Assembly (NCBI RefSeq): GCF_029931775.1
Contig: NC_079325.1
Location: forward strand, 21,991,461 to 22,055,460
Length of the DNA: 64,000 bases
Source of the DNA: Euleptes europaea
Lineage: Eukaryota; Chordata; Lepidosauria; Squamata; Sphaerodactylidae
Direction: 5' to 3'
In this document: one piece after another, positions 52,601-63,800 of the stretch
Layout of the letters: the number at the start of each line of letters is the position of its first letter
Numbering within the stretch: the first letter of the stretch is position 1
Notes under the pieces: model-generated
What the model was told of the DNA's origin: nothing
Seen by the model: only the letters and a program-made list of their open reading frames with translations
Databases searched by the model: none
Program-made: the position numbers and the translations under genes

Positions 52601-55600
52601 TTTGTAGTGCCAAAGTGGACCTTGTTGCTGTAGTGGCTTATTTCTGTTGCCTGTCTAGTGTTGACAGAGATTGAGAACAGTGGTAAAGAGGGGCAGTTGA
52701 TACAGTACGACTTAGCAAGGATGATGGATCAGGGCAGCTCCACAACTTCCTTCTAATTAGTGCCTCTGATCTTTATTACTTCCACTACTGTGTACAAATG
52801 ATTTGCTGTTGCTATATTAGGAAGGCTGCTTTGCATCACTTAGCTCTTCAGGTTGCCATGCAGCATCAGCAGTTGCTGCAACAGCTGCTTTACTGTTCTC
52901 CAATACTAGCAAGCTGCATTCCTTCCTTACTGGCTACAGATCTCCCAGCCTAAACTCCTTTTGGCAGCATTGCATTTTTGCATTCTAGCAAAATGCTAGT
53001 AATGACTGGTGGGATGGATACGGAGCAAGGATTTGTATATCACATGGACTGGGCCTTGGTGTTCTCTGTACGCACAGACTCACGGATACCACTGTGGGGT
53101 CACCTTTAAAGAAATGTAGGTATTGCCCCACTGAGCAGGAGTTTCCCAGTGTATGTATGTATATACCAACAGCTTGCTTAGGTAGGAAACAAAATCAACC
53201 ATAGGTTTTATACACCCTTGAGCTGGGATTAAATCTGCCTGGCCCCTTACCTAGCTCCTAAATTACAACCCATTTACCTTCCTAGAATATGATGGGAGTT
53301 TATCCACCTCTCATTAACTTAACCTGATGGTCTGTTCATTTATCCTGCTAACACAGCGGTGGAGAGGGGCTCTAGCTCAGTAGCAGAGCATCTTTCGTTT
53401 TATAAAGCACATCTTTAAGGGGTTGGACTAGATGACCCTGGTGATACCTTCCAACTCTGATTCTATCTTAATACTTTCTGTGTACTTGTTCAGCAAAATC
53501 CTCTTAACAGGTCAAGAATTTTACCAACATCTATACTGTATTCTTCTGCCCCTGTATTTCAGAGTTACCCCAGGACCAATAATTTTTCCTCCTTAATGTT
53601 GCAATTGAAATGAGCTCTCCTTACAAGTTTCACGGCTGCCAAGAGCTTCCATGGATCTCCAGATATAGACATTTTTTGCATCACCTTCTCAGTTATACTA
53701 CCCTGACTAACCAAACATCATACTGAAACCAAATCATATACTTTTGGGGTCATCATGAAGCTGCCTTATACTGAATCCGACCCTTGGTCCATCAAAGTCA
53801 GTATTGTCGGCTCAGGCAGAGATCTTTCCCATCACCTACTTGCCTAGTCCCTTTAACTGGAGATGCCGTGGATCAAACCTGGGACCTTCTACATGCCAAG
53901 CAGATGCTCTGCCACTGAGCCACAGCCCGCTAAGAAGTCATTATCATGTGTGCCATGTGTTATTTTACCTTTGTTCATACCGTATATACTCGCGTATAAG
54001 CCGAGTTTTTCAGCCCCAAAAATGGGCTGAAAAAGCCAGCCTCGGCTTATACGCGAGTCAATACGGGGGAGGGAGGGAGGAGGGAGGGGGGAAACTTACT
54101 GCCGTCGCCGCCGGGCCCGTGCCGCTTCCTGCCGCCGGGTGCGGCCTGGGGCAGCCTTCCTGCAGCTGCAGGATGGCTGCCCCGGCCCCCCCGGCCCCCG
54201 CCGCCATTTTTCCCGGGCGGGAGGGGCCATGGGCAGTCATCCTGCGGCTGCAGGAAGGCTGCCCCGGCCCTTCCCGCCCCCGCCGCCATTTTTTTCGGGC
54301 GGGAGGGGCCTTGGGCAGCCATCCTGCGGCTGCAGGAAGGCTGCCCCGGCCCTTCCCGCCCCCCCCCACCATTTATTTCGGGCGGGAGGGGCCTTGGGCA
54401 GCCTCCTGCAGCCGCAGGAAGGCTGCTCCGGGTCCCCCTGGGCCTCGCCGCCACTTCCTCCCGCCGGGAGCGACCTGGGCAGACTCCTGCAGCCGCAGGA
54501 AGGCTTCCCAGGCCCCCCCGGGACGCGCCGCCGTGGGACCCTCGCCGCTGGAGAGCCCTGTCAGGTAAGCCTGCGGGGGGGGAGGGGTTATAAGCCGACC
54601 CCCGGCTTATACGCGGGTGCCTAATTTTTCCCCATTTTTGGGGAGAAATTAGGCACCTCGGCTTATACGCGGGTCGGCTTATACATGGGTATATACGGTA
54701 TTTATATCCTTCCACCCCTTGAACGTGGTCAGGGCAGTGTACATGGTCTCTCTCCCCCTCCCCCCGCCATGGTTTTCACAACCCTGTGAGATAGCTTAAG
54801 CTAAGATAGTGACTGGGTGTGTCATTCAGTGTAGGCTGTTCCAAGTACACTGGCATAAAGCCAGAGAGGCCAGAAGTCTTTACTGGAGAAACTGGTTGAG
54901 TCCAGGTGACGTCATTCTTTCTGCCTTTTATCAGAGCTTTCAGGGGTACCTGAATAATGCTGTGTTCTTCAGCTATGCTGGGATTACCTGTCCAAAGGTA
55001 CATTTTGAAGGTATAATTTGTTTTGTATGTGTGCAAGTGAGCAACTGCTCATCCTTGGTTATTGGGAACTTGCATGCTGAACAAAATTGTGTGTGCGGGG
55101 GATAGAACATGAACAGATGCTTCCTTTAGGAAATTATGATGAGACATTACAGGTTTTCACTCGGGGGTGTTGGTTGGTTACCGACAACCCACTAAGTAAA
55201 GGCTCTGCTGGTAAAAAGTGGAGTGAAAGTATGTGGAGGCAGCAAAGGCACTGTGCGCGGGTAGCTGTTGCTGTTCACATCTTCAAACTTTGTCTACAGT
55301 ACTTGTGAAACTAAATTTTACTCAATTACCCTCTCACTTGCCTAAGGCTGATCAAGAATCAGCAGGGCCAGTCCTGCATCAAATGGCACCCCGAGGCTTC
55401 TTTCCTTCCATTTGTTCAACTTTCTAGTATCTGATTCCATTTCTAGCCCTTTGTGACTTTCCATGCATGAATAATCTGTGTCTTTTAGGCTGATGAATGA
55501 ACTGTGGTGTTAATGTGAGTTACTTATGCATGACATATTTGAATATTTCATAGTACTCATGATTTCCCCATAATGTGCACCATTTGAACAGGCTGATGCT

Positions 55601-58600
55601 GTAAAAAAAATTGTGAATTAAAAAGCCGAACATAACGCTGGCTACTCAGGCTGCTAGCCATTAGGGTTGAGAGTATTCATAGTATTTGTTTTAGCTGTTG
55701 GGGAAATATTTGAGTAGATGGTCCATGATGACAAGAGCTCAGGTCTGGTGCCCCAGGGATTTGTCTGGATTGGCTGCTCTTCACTCTTGTCCTGTGGATC
55801 AATAGAAAAAGTCCTGTAGACGTTACTGCAGCTTATTGGTTTGTGTGGGACGCTCATGGGCTGTCTATCCCAGTAGCTTCACTAAAGACAAGAGGTTCTT
55901 TCCTGTGTTGCTATAACTGAAATGTGGTTGGATCACATTATCATCAACTGCACAGACATGGAACTTACTGAGTTTTTGCTGGTGGATGATTTTCCCAATG
56001 TCAGGTGACTATTGTTGCCTTATCTTTTAAAATCAGCAAAAATATTTTACTTACTAACCTTGATAGATACTTGGTTTAAACTATTGTTTTAGGTTCTGTG
56101 TTGAATGTAACCACTTTGGGCATTTTGTATTTCATAGTTGCACAGTTTATTTGTGTATTATGCTTATGTTTTTGCTTTTGATTTTATGCTTGCTATGAAC
56201 ATGTGACAATAAACGTATATGTCTCTCCCAATTGAACTCTGGGAGGTATTGTTGTGCTCCCCCCTTACTTGTAAAACAGCCAGCTAGGTCTGAAAGAAAT
56301 CTCAAACTGAGAGAAGCATCCAAACTGAAAGATCTGTTTTGAAATACAGGATGCACTCCACAAGGTTGATTCTCAGCCTTCTCCCCTTCCTTCCCATCTA
56401 TAATCAGTTGTACACACTCTACCTCTTTCTAACCAGAGGGAAAGAAAAAAATGACAGGACAGGAAAGAGGGAACAAAGGAAAAAGGACGGACAGTATTCA
56501 TATTCATCTTCTATTTTGTACCTTTTGTCTTGTTTTTAAGGAGTAACAAAGCTCTTTATTAAACTTATAAGCAATAAAGGTAAAAGGTAAAGCCAGTCCC
56601 CTGTGCAAGCACCTAGTTATTACTGACCCATGGGGTGATACTGTACAAAATGTGTCCAGCTGCTTATTGGAATCAAGTGTAGCTGGCTCAAAGCTGTGGT
56701 AAGAACAGAACAGTGCTTGTGGGCACTACTCTAGGATATGAACTACTGAGAGAACTGTTTGGCCCAGGCATACTTCTTGATGTTCCCTCTCTTATACTAA
56801 ATGTCATAAATGTGCAAAATATCCATGAATATGGCTTTCCTTGTTCAGCTGGAAGGGGCTCCGTCTGATATAAGAATGAATTATTTTCTCCTTGTATGCC
56901 AATCACTGCCCAATGTAAGGTTTGTTGCTCTTAAAATACCTCACTTCCAAAATATATGTAGTTTAACTCTGTCTTCAAGGCTTTGTCAGTAAACTACTCT
57001 AGTCACTCAAGAGGCTAGCCCAGCTGCTTATCTGAAGAGAGGTGCCTTTCTGTAAGAGGAAGAAGAGCTCAGAGCTTCTCTTAATCAGCAGGATGGCGCC
57101 ATCTTTCCATGGACTGATGGGAAGTAGACTGGTTCAGATGGGTCCACTTAAAGCCATATTAACCAAAAGACATACACTGTGTGTCTTGGTTACATGTGAG
57201 TGAAAGTAGAGATTGACGCTTCAGCACTCCTGTATGTTAATGGTTTTCAGGAAGTAAAACCACTCTTTTTCTTCTCTCCCCTTAGGAGCAGCCCTCTTAT
57301 GCTGGATATGGCTCCCACTACTGGAACTCTCAGCCTAGGGCTTCTTACCCAAGTCCATATCCTCCTGGACCTGAGCTCCAAGGCCAGGTAGAGTAAGAAG
57401 ATAATATTTTATGAGTATGTTATGAGGGTTGTCCACTTCCGGAGACTGACCTTGGATGGAGTTATCTGTTTACTGATGAGGGAATGGATTGTGCTGCAGT
57501 GCTGAATGTTACTTTAAATGATATTCATAAGAAGCAGAATTTTGACTTCAACAAGGCTTTCTGTGCTGCAATAGTTCTGTCATTCTTAGGTGATCGGGTA
57601 CACATGAAGCTGCCTTATACTGAATCAGACCCTTGGTCCATCAAAGTCAGTATTGTCAGGCCATCTGCGGCTCTCCAGGGTCTCAGGCAGAGGTCTTTCA
57701 CATCACCTACTTGCCTGGTCCCTTTAACTGGAGATGCCGGGGATTGAACCTGGGGCCTTCTGCATGCCAAGCAGATGCTCTACCACTGAGCCACAACACT
57801 GATTTCATGATGTTGATGTGATGTAAGGACTTTTGAACCTGATCATTTGCCTTGTGCAGCAGACCAGAAAGTTCTTCATTTTCTTGTATCTGAGTCTCTC
57901 TCTTGATTTCTGCTCTTTGTCTGCAAAATATAGTTAACACCAAAAACTGTAACTTACTTTCCTGCTAATATACTGTGAATAAGGGTATAAGTGTAGTTTG
58001 TTGACACAGTGCAGCTTCCTCTATACAGTAGTTGTATAATTCTTCTCCAATTGGTCTGGCAACATATAATTTTGTCAGCTGCTATAAGCAACCTTATAGG
58101 TGGAAGTTGGAGAATAACCTTAGTTCCATTTGTGTGAAACACTTCTTCCAATCTTGTGCGGAGTTACTTCAATCCAAGGCCATTGAAATCAGTGCATTTC
58201 TGTCTCCAACATCTTGTCGCAGTGACTAACAATAGTAAAAAAATTCATTCTGAAAGACCAGTGGGAATAATAGCTATAAGATTGGCGTTTGATTTGGTTT
58301 ACTTCTGTTTTGCTTAAAATATTTTCCCTATGCTCACCTAAAGTTCCTGAGGCAGCAAATAAGGACAGATTAAAGTTACTAGTACCATAGCATAAACCAA
58401 ATATTAGATTTAAAGCCAAAACAATAAAACTATTAAAAGCAGAGTAGTAAAAGTGTTTAAGCAGTAATGCAGATCAAAATATATGAATCCAACAGGAAGG
58501 TAAAAACAGCCACATCAAATAAATCACAACTACCATCAACAAATGCTTGCATAGTCTTTTCTGCTGCCATCTTTGTCCTTGAGGGACAAATAAACTTCAA

Positions 58601-61600
58601 GGCCACAGCTATTAGTGCTTCATCGTTGGCTTTCTTATGTAAATTTATTAGAACTTATATCCCACTTTTCATAGTCGGACTTTCTCATAGCTAGCAAAGA
58701 AGTCATTTTAAAATTATAATAAAGCTAAAGAAGTGGAATTGGTAGATGTGAAATGAAGTGTGCTTTTTGTTAATCATTATTGTTGGGGTGTGGTAACGGA
58801 AGCCTTGTGAAGCACACCTGAAAGATCGAGGAAGGTGTGTTGGATAGGGGCTTGGGGTGGCTTCAGAACTTTACAGTAGATCTTATGTTCAGTAAGTACC
58901 CTTATGTTCAGTAGAGGTTTTGATTTAGCCACTCTTTCTTAGCCTGGAATAAATGTCTAATGACTTGAACACATGAAGCTGCCTTCTACTGAATCAGACC
59001 CTTGGTCCATCAAAGTCAGTATTGTCTACTCACACTGGCAGCGGCTCTCCGGGGTCTCAGGCAGAGGTCTTTCACATCACCTGCTTGCCTAGTCCCTTTA
59101 ACTGGAGATGCTGGGGATTGAACCTGGGACTTTTTGCATTCTGAGCAGATGCTCTACCTCTGAGCTGTGGCCCTTCCCCCAAGCTCTTCACACATACTCC
59201 CTTTACCTGTTATTCTTGCAACAGCCCTGAAAGTTAGGTGAGTACTATTATCTCCATATTGCAATTTGCAAGTGAGAGGCTGAGACTCAGATTGTCTGAG
59301 GCTAGTGTGGTGGAGGTAAGAATTGGACTACTGGAACTCATGATTGATAGGGCAAGACTACACATAGGGTAAAAGTAGTCAAACTTTTTCAAAGCTAGGG
59401 AAAACCCTAGAAAGTAAAAAGTATTAATTTGCATGGATATGAATTGAAGTATCGTTCCTTTTTTTCAAACAACTTAAACAGAAAACCCTGAGTTCTTTAG
59501 CTCACAGCAAGTAATTGGCTAACTACAGAGAAGAAGGGGTGAAAAGCAGCGTGCACAGTTCCTCTCTGGTTTAGCATCCTCTTGCAAATTAATGCTACCA
59601 GAATGTATGATTTTTATTATATGGTGCCTCTCCAGAGAACTTGCTGAAGGTGGCATATAAAAGGAACTGAGGCTTTATTTGAATAAATGTGGTGCTTACC
59701 CAAAGATGAGGGGTCAGTTATCTCTTGGAAGGGGTTGACTCGTAGTTAAAATGATCCCCGCTAGAGGGCACTCACTGATTGAGCACAGTTTCCCCCCCTC
59801 CTTGCAGGATGATTACTTGTTCTCTGAGAACAGTCACTGTACACTCACAGTTGAGCACAGTGTACACAGCAAGAGGCAGGGGTGAGACTGTCCCAGCATT
59901 TGGGCTTGCAGTGGACTATCTGACCCCAAACTGCAGAACTGCGTGATCCAGATATCCAGGAATTCTGACAGTGCAGTGTCTTTCACTCAACAGAATCTGG
60001 GAGGCAGATACTAAGGACTCTCGATATAGGATTGTTTCCTGGCCTGATTTCAAGGGGATAGTTAGTGCTGAGAGTTTCAGTAAAACTTTTATTGATGCAA
60101 TGTTGTACAGGCAAAGATTGCACTGTTTTCTATGCTGGAATTGAAGGCTATTCCTGTCCCTTTAAAATTGAACGATCTGAGAAATTTCAGTAGATGTAGC
60201 TTATCCAGTAGCTCCCACTAAACTATGAAAGGTACAAGAGTCTTCCTTGAGACTGGCACTAATAATCCTTACAGCTCTTGACCAGGAATTTCTGAAATGC
60301 AATCATTTGCTTATTAGGCTGATTGGTTTAAATGTCCCTTCTTTGTCTACTAGGGGATCGATAATTCCTATACAAATGGCGTTTATGGCACTCAGTACTC
60401 CACTCCTGGGACAGGACCACCTCCATATCCCAGTCTCCCACAATCAAATGCCTACTATTCTACAGGGCATCCTCATGCCCCTTATTCTGCAGAGTCTCCT
60501 GGAACGTACCAGCCTCAGTCACCAGCTTCCAACTGGAATTACCCCCCACCTGACTGCCCAGCTGAAGGTTCTATGGTGAGGAGGCAAGTACCAGGATATG
60601 CCCAGCCTCCGGTAAGGAAACTCTGATGGACAGATGCATGATCTTTAATGGCTGAACCATATCCCTCTACCATTGACTTGGGCATGATGAGTTTAGTGCT
60701 TGGCTTAAAGTAGTTGCTGGTTGGATTTCTGCACTTAAACTTTTCTTGATTTGTGGATGCAGCCTTCAGCCAAGAAGAATCTACCACTTTTTTCTGGCGT
60801 ATTTTCCAGTTGTCTGATCATGCTTACACAGTTTATCTGTGGCCAACAGCCCTAATCATGTTCACCCTGAAAAAAAATTCAGAGTTCAATAGGACTTGCT
60901 TTCTACTAGGTATGCTTAGCATTGCATCCTACATCATATTCCCATGTCCAGTGATTTCATATATTCAGAATTGGAGCTGCAGGAGATGATGAGTTTTATA
61001 ATCCCATATTACGTTTTCTTAACACAGGATGAAATTAGTTTGAAGGAAATATTTAGTATGGCCCATACTTGCTCCATAAAGTGAAATGATTCATAGCTGC
61101 TTGCTTATATTCCTTTCTACAACAAGCCCACTGAGGTTAACTGCCAGATTTGATCAAGTTGGTAGATCTTGATTCACTATGACAATGTGTCCCTATTAGG
61201 ACTGTTGCCAGTTAAAGGACTTGTAATTTATTATATTAGCTTTAGTCAATTAATTATAAATTAAATCTACATAAATTGCATTGGAGGGAAAATGTTCTTT
61301 AAAAAGTATACCATTCATGCCTGCTGCAGTACAGCAGCGCATAATTGTAGAGGCATTCCCTCACTTAAGGCAAAGCTTGCAATCTGCAATGTGTATAAAT
61401 TCTTGTGTAGTAAAGCATTCTCCCAGGTTTTTTTTTTTTTTTTTTTTACTATCAAGATGCTTTTAATGAGTTGGGTAAATGAGGAAATAATTTTTTTCTC
61501 TGCCCTGCAGACGCCTGGCTTTCCTGTCGCGCCCTATCCATATGGTGACTGCAATCATGGTATTCCTCAGCAGGGGCCGCCACCACCGCCCCAGCCAAGG

Positions 61601-61765
61601 CTTCAGGATACAACATGGAGACCTCCTGGCACTTATGGGATGCAGCCTCCTTATGGTTGGTCTCCTGCATCAGCGGGACATGGGAATCGATATGTTGCTG
61701 AATCTTCTGCACCTTGGCCTACCAATGGAGCATCTGCTCCACATCCTCCAATTAACAATGCAAAG
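49471..61765 (+). CDS. BAG4: BAG4 (silencer of death domains), exons 1-4; final BAG-domain exon lies outside the window
   Basis: BAG4 is a cytosolic co-chaperone: its C-terminal BAG domain binds the Hsp70 ATPase domain, and it holds TNFR1-type death domains inactive. Joined exons 49471-49644, 57286-57387, 60354-60611 and 61511-61765 give 263 residues, all in phase 0 with GT/AG junctions. The sequence is Pro/Gly/Tyr-rich and low complexity, as in mammals: 'MAAALRRLLHG', 'YGSHYWNSQPRASYPSPYPP', 'YTNGVYGTQYSTPG', 'VAPYPYGDCNHGIPQQGPPP', 'TWRPPGTYGM', 'SSAPWPTNGA'. These align by block with human BAG4 (which begins MSALRR). Human has five exons; the fifth carries the BAG domain and is not seen up to 64000. 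An in-frame TAG lies 12 codons before the chosen ATG, so the start is the first possible. Exon 1 is shorter than the human one (58 against about 90 residues, from memory). Confidence 0.93.
49925..50465 (+). mobile_element. L1-type LINE 3' end (ORF2 C-terminus and 3' UTR) in BAG4 intron 1
   Basis: 49946-50182 encodes 'TTAARLVYAAKWKLSEIPDK' and 'WINKMLELAEMAKLTALL', the typical end of L1-family ORF2 outside mammals. An AT-rich tail with 'caataaaaaatttataaaa' follows. Confidence 0.75.
50513..51157. mobile_element. Non-autonomous hAT element, family D, with polypyrimidine core
   Basis: Inverted ends 'cagggatggggaacctc' and 'aggttccccacccctg', flanked by the perfect 8-bp duplication 'ccttatta' (50505-50512 and 51158-51165). 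The interior has a ~190-bp C/T tract (50675-50870), GC-rich flanks and an embedded short hAT-B-like piece (51010-51055). The long open frames over the C/T tract are artefacts. It lies in BAG4 intron 1. Confidence 0.9.
50675..50870 (+). repeat. Polypyrimidine (CT) tract
   Basis: About 190 bp almost free of purines, built from CTTT, CCCT and TTTC units. Triplex/H-DNA formation is plausible. Confidence 0.85.
51628..51832 (-). mobile_element. 5S-rRNA-derived SINE, near-full copy
   Basis: Reverse of the tail ('gtcatcaagtcacagctgac'), body ('aggtggtttgccactgcc') and 5S region ('ggtctcccatccaagtgct', 'gaccctgcttagcttcc'). In BAG4 intron 1. Confidence 0.85.
51840..53360. other. No feature recognised (BAG4 intron 1)
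   Basis: About 1.5 kb with no exon and no nameable repeat, apart from a run of about twelve C near 52390. Confidence 0.35.
53363..53468 (+). mobile_element. S3 SINE head fragment followed by a CR1 3' end
   Basis: 'gaggggctctagctcagtag' at 53363-53400 is an S3-like head. 'ggggttggactagatgaccc' at 53418 with 'ccaactctgattctat' is a CR1 terminus. Confidence 0.6.
53755..53932 (-). mobile_element. tRNA-Ala-derived SINE S3, near-full copy
   Basis: Reverse 3' end 'catgaagctgccttatact' to the reverse head 'gctctgccactgagccacag'. Confidence 0.85.
53980..54698. mobile_element. Non-autonomous DNA transposon with a GC-rich ~82-bp tandem array
   Basis: Outer inverted ends 'ccgtatatac' followed by imperfect 'gtataagccga' arms, flanked by TA on both sides (53978-53979, 54699-54700). 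Next inside each end is a hairpin ('cccaaaaatgggctgaaaaa' at left; 'gcctaatttttcccc' against 'ggggagaaattaggc' at right). The core, about 54090-54560, is four to five copies of an 82-83-bp unit (repeating 'gggcgggaggggcc' at about 54217, 54299 and 54382) with very high CpG. No transposase. The long frames on both strands arise because the array lacks stops. Confidence 0.85.
54705..57280. other. BAG4 intron 1, mostly unassigned
   Basis: No exon between exon 1 and exon 2. A short minus-strand piece of a Sauria-type SINE end is at about 56577-56640 ('aaaggtaaagccagtcccct'). The rest is not nameable. Confidence 0.4.
57286..57387 (+). CDS. BAG4: BAG4 exon 2
   Basis: 34 codons, EQPSYAGYGSHYWNSQPRAS to PELQGQ, between CTTAG and GTAGAG. 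It aligns block for block with human 'EQPPYPSYNSNYWNSTARSR'. Confidence 0.95.
57603..57800 (-). mobile_element. tRNA-Ala-derived SINE S3, full copy (BAG4 intron 2)
   Basis: Reverse 3' end 'catgaagctgccttatactg' through 'gagatgccggggattgaacc' to 'ctaccactgagccaca'. Confidence 0.87.
57810..58965. other. No feature recognised (BAG4 intron 2)
   Basis: Nothing nameable on either strand. Confidence 0.35.
58970..59180 (-). mobile_element. tRNA-Ala-derived SINE S3, full copy (BAG4 intron 2)
   Basis: Same layout as the copy at 57603, with 'gcagcggctctccggggtct'. The head is slightly diverged. Confidence 0.85.
59190..60350. other. No feature recognised (BAG4 intron 2)
   Basis: Nothing nameable; no exon similarity. 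Confidence 0.35.
60354..60611 (+). CDS. BAG4: BAG4 exon 3
   Basis: 86 codons, GIDNSYTNGVYGTQYSTPGT to RRQVPGYAQPP, between CTACTAG and GTAAGG. It is rich in Y, P, S and G and aligns with human 'LNSYTNGAYGPTYPPGPG' and 'RGQVPGYPPSQ'. Confidence 0.95.
60615..61505. other. BAG4 intron 3, old repeat scrap only
   Basis: A diverged copy of the 'gagttcaataggacttgc' ancient repeat is at about 60860-60915. A T-run of about 21 precedes the exon-4 acceptor region (61428-61448). Confidence 0.4.
61511..61765 (+). CDS. BAG4: BAG4 exon 4
   Basis: 85 codons, TPGFPVAPYPYGDCNHGIPQ to APHPPINNAK, between CCTGCAG and GTACCT. It matches human 'HYPYGDGNRSVPQSGP' and ends in K in phase 0, as the human exon does. 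Confidence 0.94.
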
Positions 61766-63055
61766 GTACCTTTTTAAGGTGTACAAAGAGATCACCTTTC
61801 CCTCGTGCTCAAGAGTTCAATTCACTTAGCTACCCTACCCCTTCATCTGATGTACACAATAGGGCCCATACAATGAGCTATCTTAGCAAAAAAAAAAAAA
61901 AAAAAAACAACCCCATACTGTGCTGCATATTGTTAGGGATCCTTTTGTATCAATGAGTTATTCTTGTCAGTGTCATCTTGGAGCTAAGTGAATTCCAACG
62001 TTTTGGCATCGGTCGCTTAAAATAATTTGGTACCTGCTCTGTTATGCGGCCATGGGCTTCAAGTATCTTTTGTCTCCAAAAAGAATGAAGGTAGTGGTGG
62101 TGGTGTCCATTCTACCTCACCAGGTCACCTTGTTTTGGCTACTGTTAGTGATATTTTTTTACTCAGTTTCTGCCTCCGCTTGGACCCTTGGGCAGATAGT
62201 ATCTGATACTAAATTCCAGCTCATCAATGTGGGTAAGGAAAGCTTCCTAACCCAAAATTTCACCTTTGGCTTCTGAATTAAATGCCTGAGGGGTTCGAGC
62301 CCTAACCTGTATCACATGTCTGTAACCTTGATCTTCTGGAAGGGGCCAGAGGTCTGCTTTTTGTTGGCACTTGCAAGAGTATGCATACACAGTTTGTAGT
62401 ATGTCGTCGTGAATTTGCACCCCAATTTTCTTCCCCTCAGATAAAGGGCTTTTTTGGGGGGGGGGTACTGTATATATCTTGCGCCTCTGACACTTTTGGC
62501 TCTTGGGGCACCATAGGTATGAGGGCACAGGCACCTCCGCTCAGGGCTTCTGGACCATATGTAATATAGCCAGCTTGAGCAGCTAGTTGGTTTTGTTTCT
62601 GTCCCACCACAGTGATCACCTCCGGACATCGTAGTGGGCTGAGCCTTCATTAAGGGCGCACTCAAGCTTTGGTAATACTTCGATTCTCCTTGGTCCTGTG
62701 GATAGTTGAGGCGGTCTGCATATCATCCTGACAGTCCTGTGCTGCTCTTCAGTTGCTAGAGCATATGTGAAGCAGAAGAACTCAATCTACCAAGCTTCTG
62801 GCATTCTTTCTTGCTTTGGAACCGGCTGTGGGTGGCAGAGTTCACAGGGAAGGCCATGAGGGAGCCAGGCTATTGGGTCATAGCCCATTGTGATGTCATT
62901 CTGACAGGTTCAAAGTGCATGTCCTGTCTCTAGTATGTTTCAGTGCCTGAACCCCTTGTGCACTGCCATCCTAACCATGCAGACCTTGCTCAAGAGCAGA
63001 GAAGCAGATTGGCAATATTGGCTGCCAGGGGATCTGCGTGCCCTTTGCTTTTGAT
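61766..63055. other. BAG4 intron 4, unassigned
   Basis: No BAG-domain exon. An A-run of 19 is at about 61890. The stretch 62080-63040 may be a decayed element but I cannot classify it. Confidence 0.35.
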
Positions 63056-63059
63056 GCAA

Positions 63060-63800
63060 AATGTTGGCTAATAAGGCCAACTAGCTATGATAGAGATGAA
63101 ATTAAGACAAGCAAACGTTCGTCTGCATAATCTTCCAGAAGAACTGGGAGGTACCAGAACAACCATTATAAAAATACTGGCTGACCTGACTTATATAAAT
63201 GAACAAGATCTGGATTATGCTATAAATAAAATATATAGAATTCCTTTACCCACTAGATTGGAGAAAACAAAGGCCAGGGACGTTATGATTTCCTTCTATG
63301 ACATCAGGATGAAAGACTATATTATGCAAATTCTTTATGGCAATCCTTTGATAGCGAAAGGAAACCCACTCATAATTCTTAAGGATATTCCACAACATTT
63401 GATGATGAAGAGAAATACCTACAAAGAATTTACTGGGATATTGAAGAAGAATGGAATAAGATTTTGCTGGATCTTTCCATAGGGACTTATTTTTACCTAC
63501 TAAGAGGTCAGATTTACTATCACTTCACTGGAGGAAGTGGAAAATTTCTTGAAAAACCATGAAAAAGATCTAGCTGGTCTTAACCATGAACAACAGCAAG
63601 AACAAGAAGAGGGAAAAAAGGAGTTGGCCGTGACACTTGGACAAAAAAGACCTGATCTTAAAAATATTAGAAGTGTTGGGAAAAGAAAAACTCACAGCAA
63701 GAATAAAGTTAAAAGGAAGCATGCAGTCCATGGGTGATAGAGGGAAACGGAGGGCTAAATAGGGAATTAAATGATGACTAGTGAATTTTGTTACTACTGA
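63060..63800 (+). mobile_element. L1-type LINE, ORF1 fragment (BAG4 intron 4)
   Basis: The plus strand encodes 'QANVRLHNLPEELGG', 'RDVMISFYDIRMKDYIMQIL' and 'LIILKDIPQHLMMKRNTYKE', matching the RNA-recognition and C-terminal parts of L1 ORF1 proteins. A stop near 63480 and a frame shift divide it from the following 'VENFLKNHEKDLAGL' part, so it is dead. ORF2 would lie to the right. Confidence 0.7.

Noticed and set aside
53804-54715. Frames of 254 (plus) and 222 (minus) codons rich in Pro/Gly/Ala
   Set aside because: Translation of a GC-rich tandem array in a DNA transposon; open in both directions.
62080-63040. Possible decayed retroelement in BAG4 intron 4
   Set aside because: Composition suggests an old element, but no motif or boundary could be identified with confidence.
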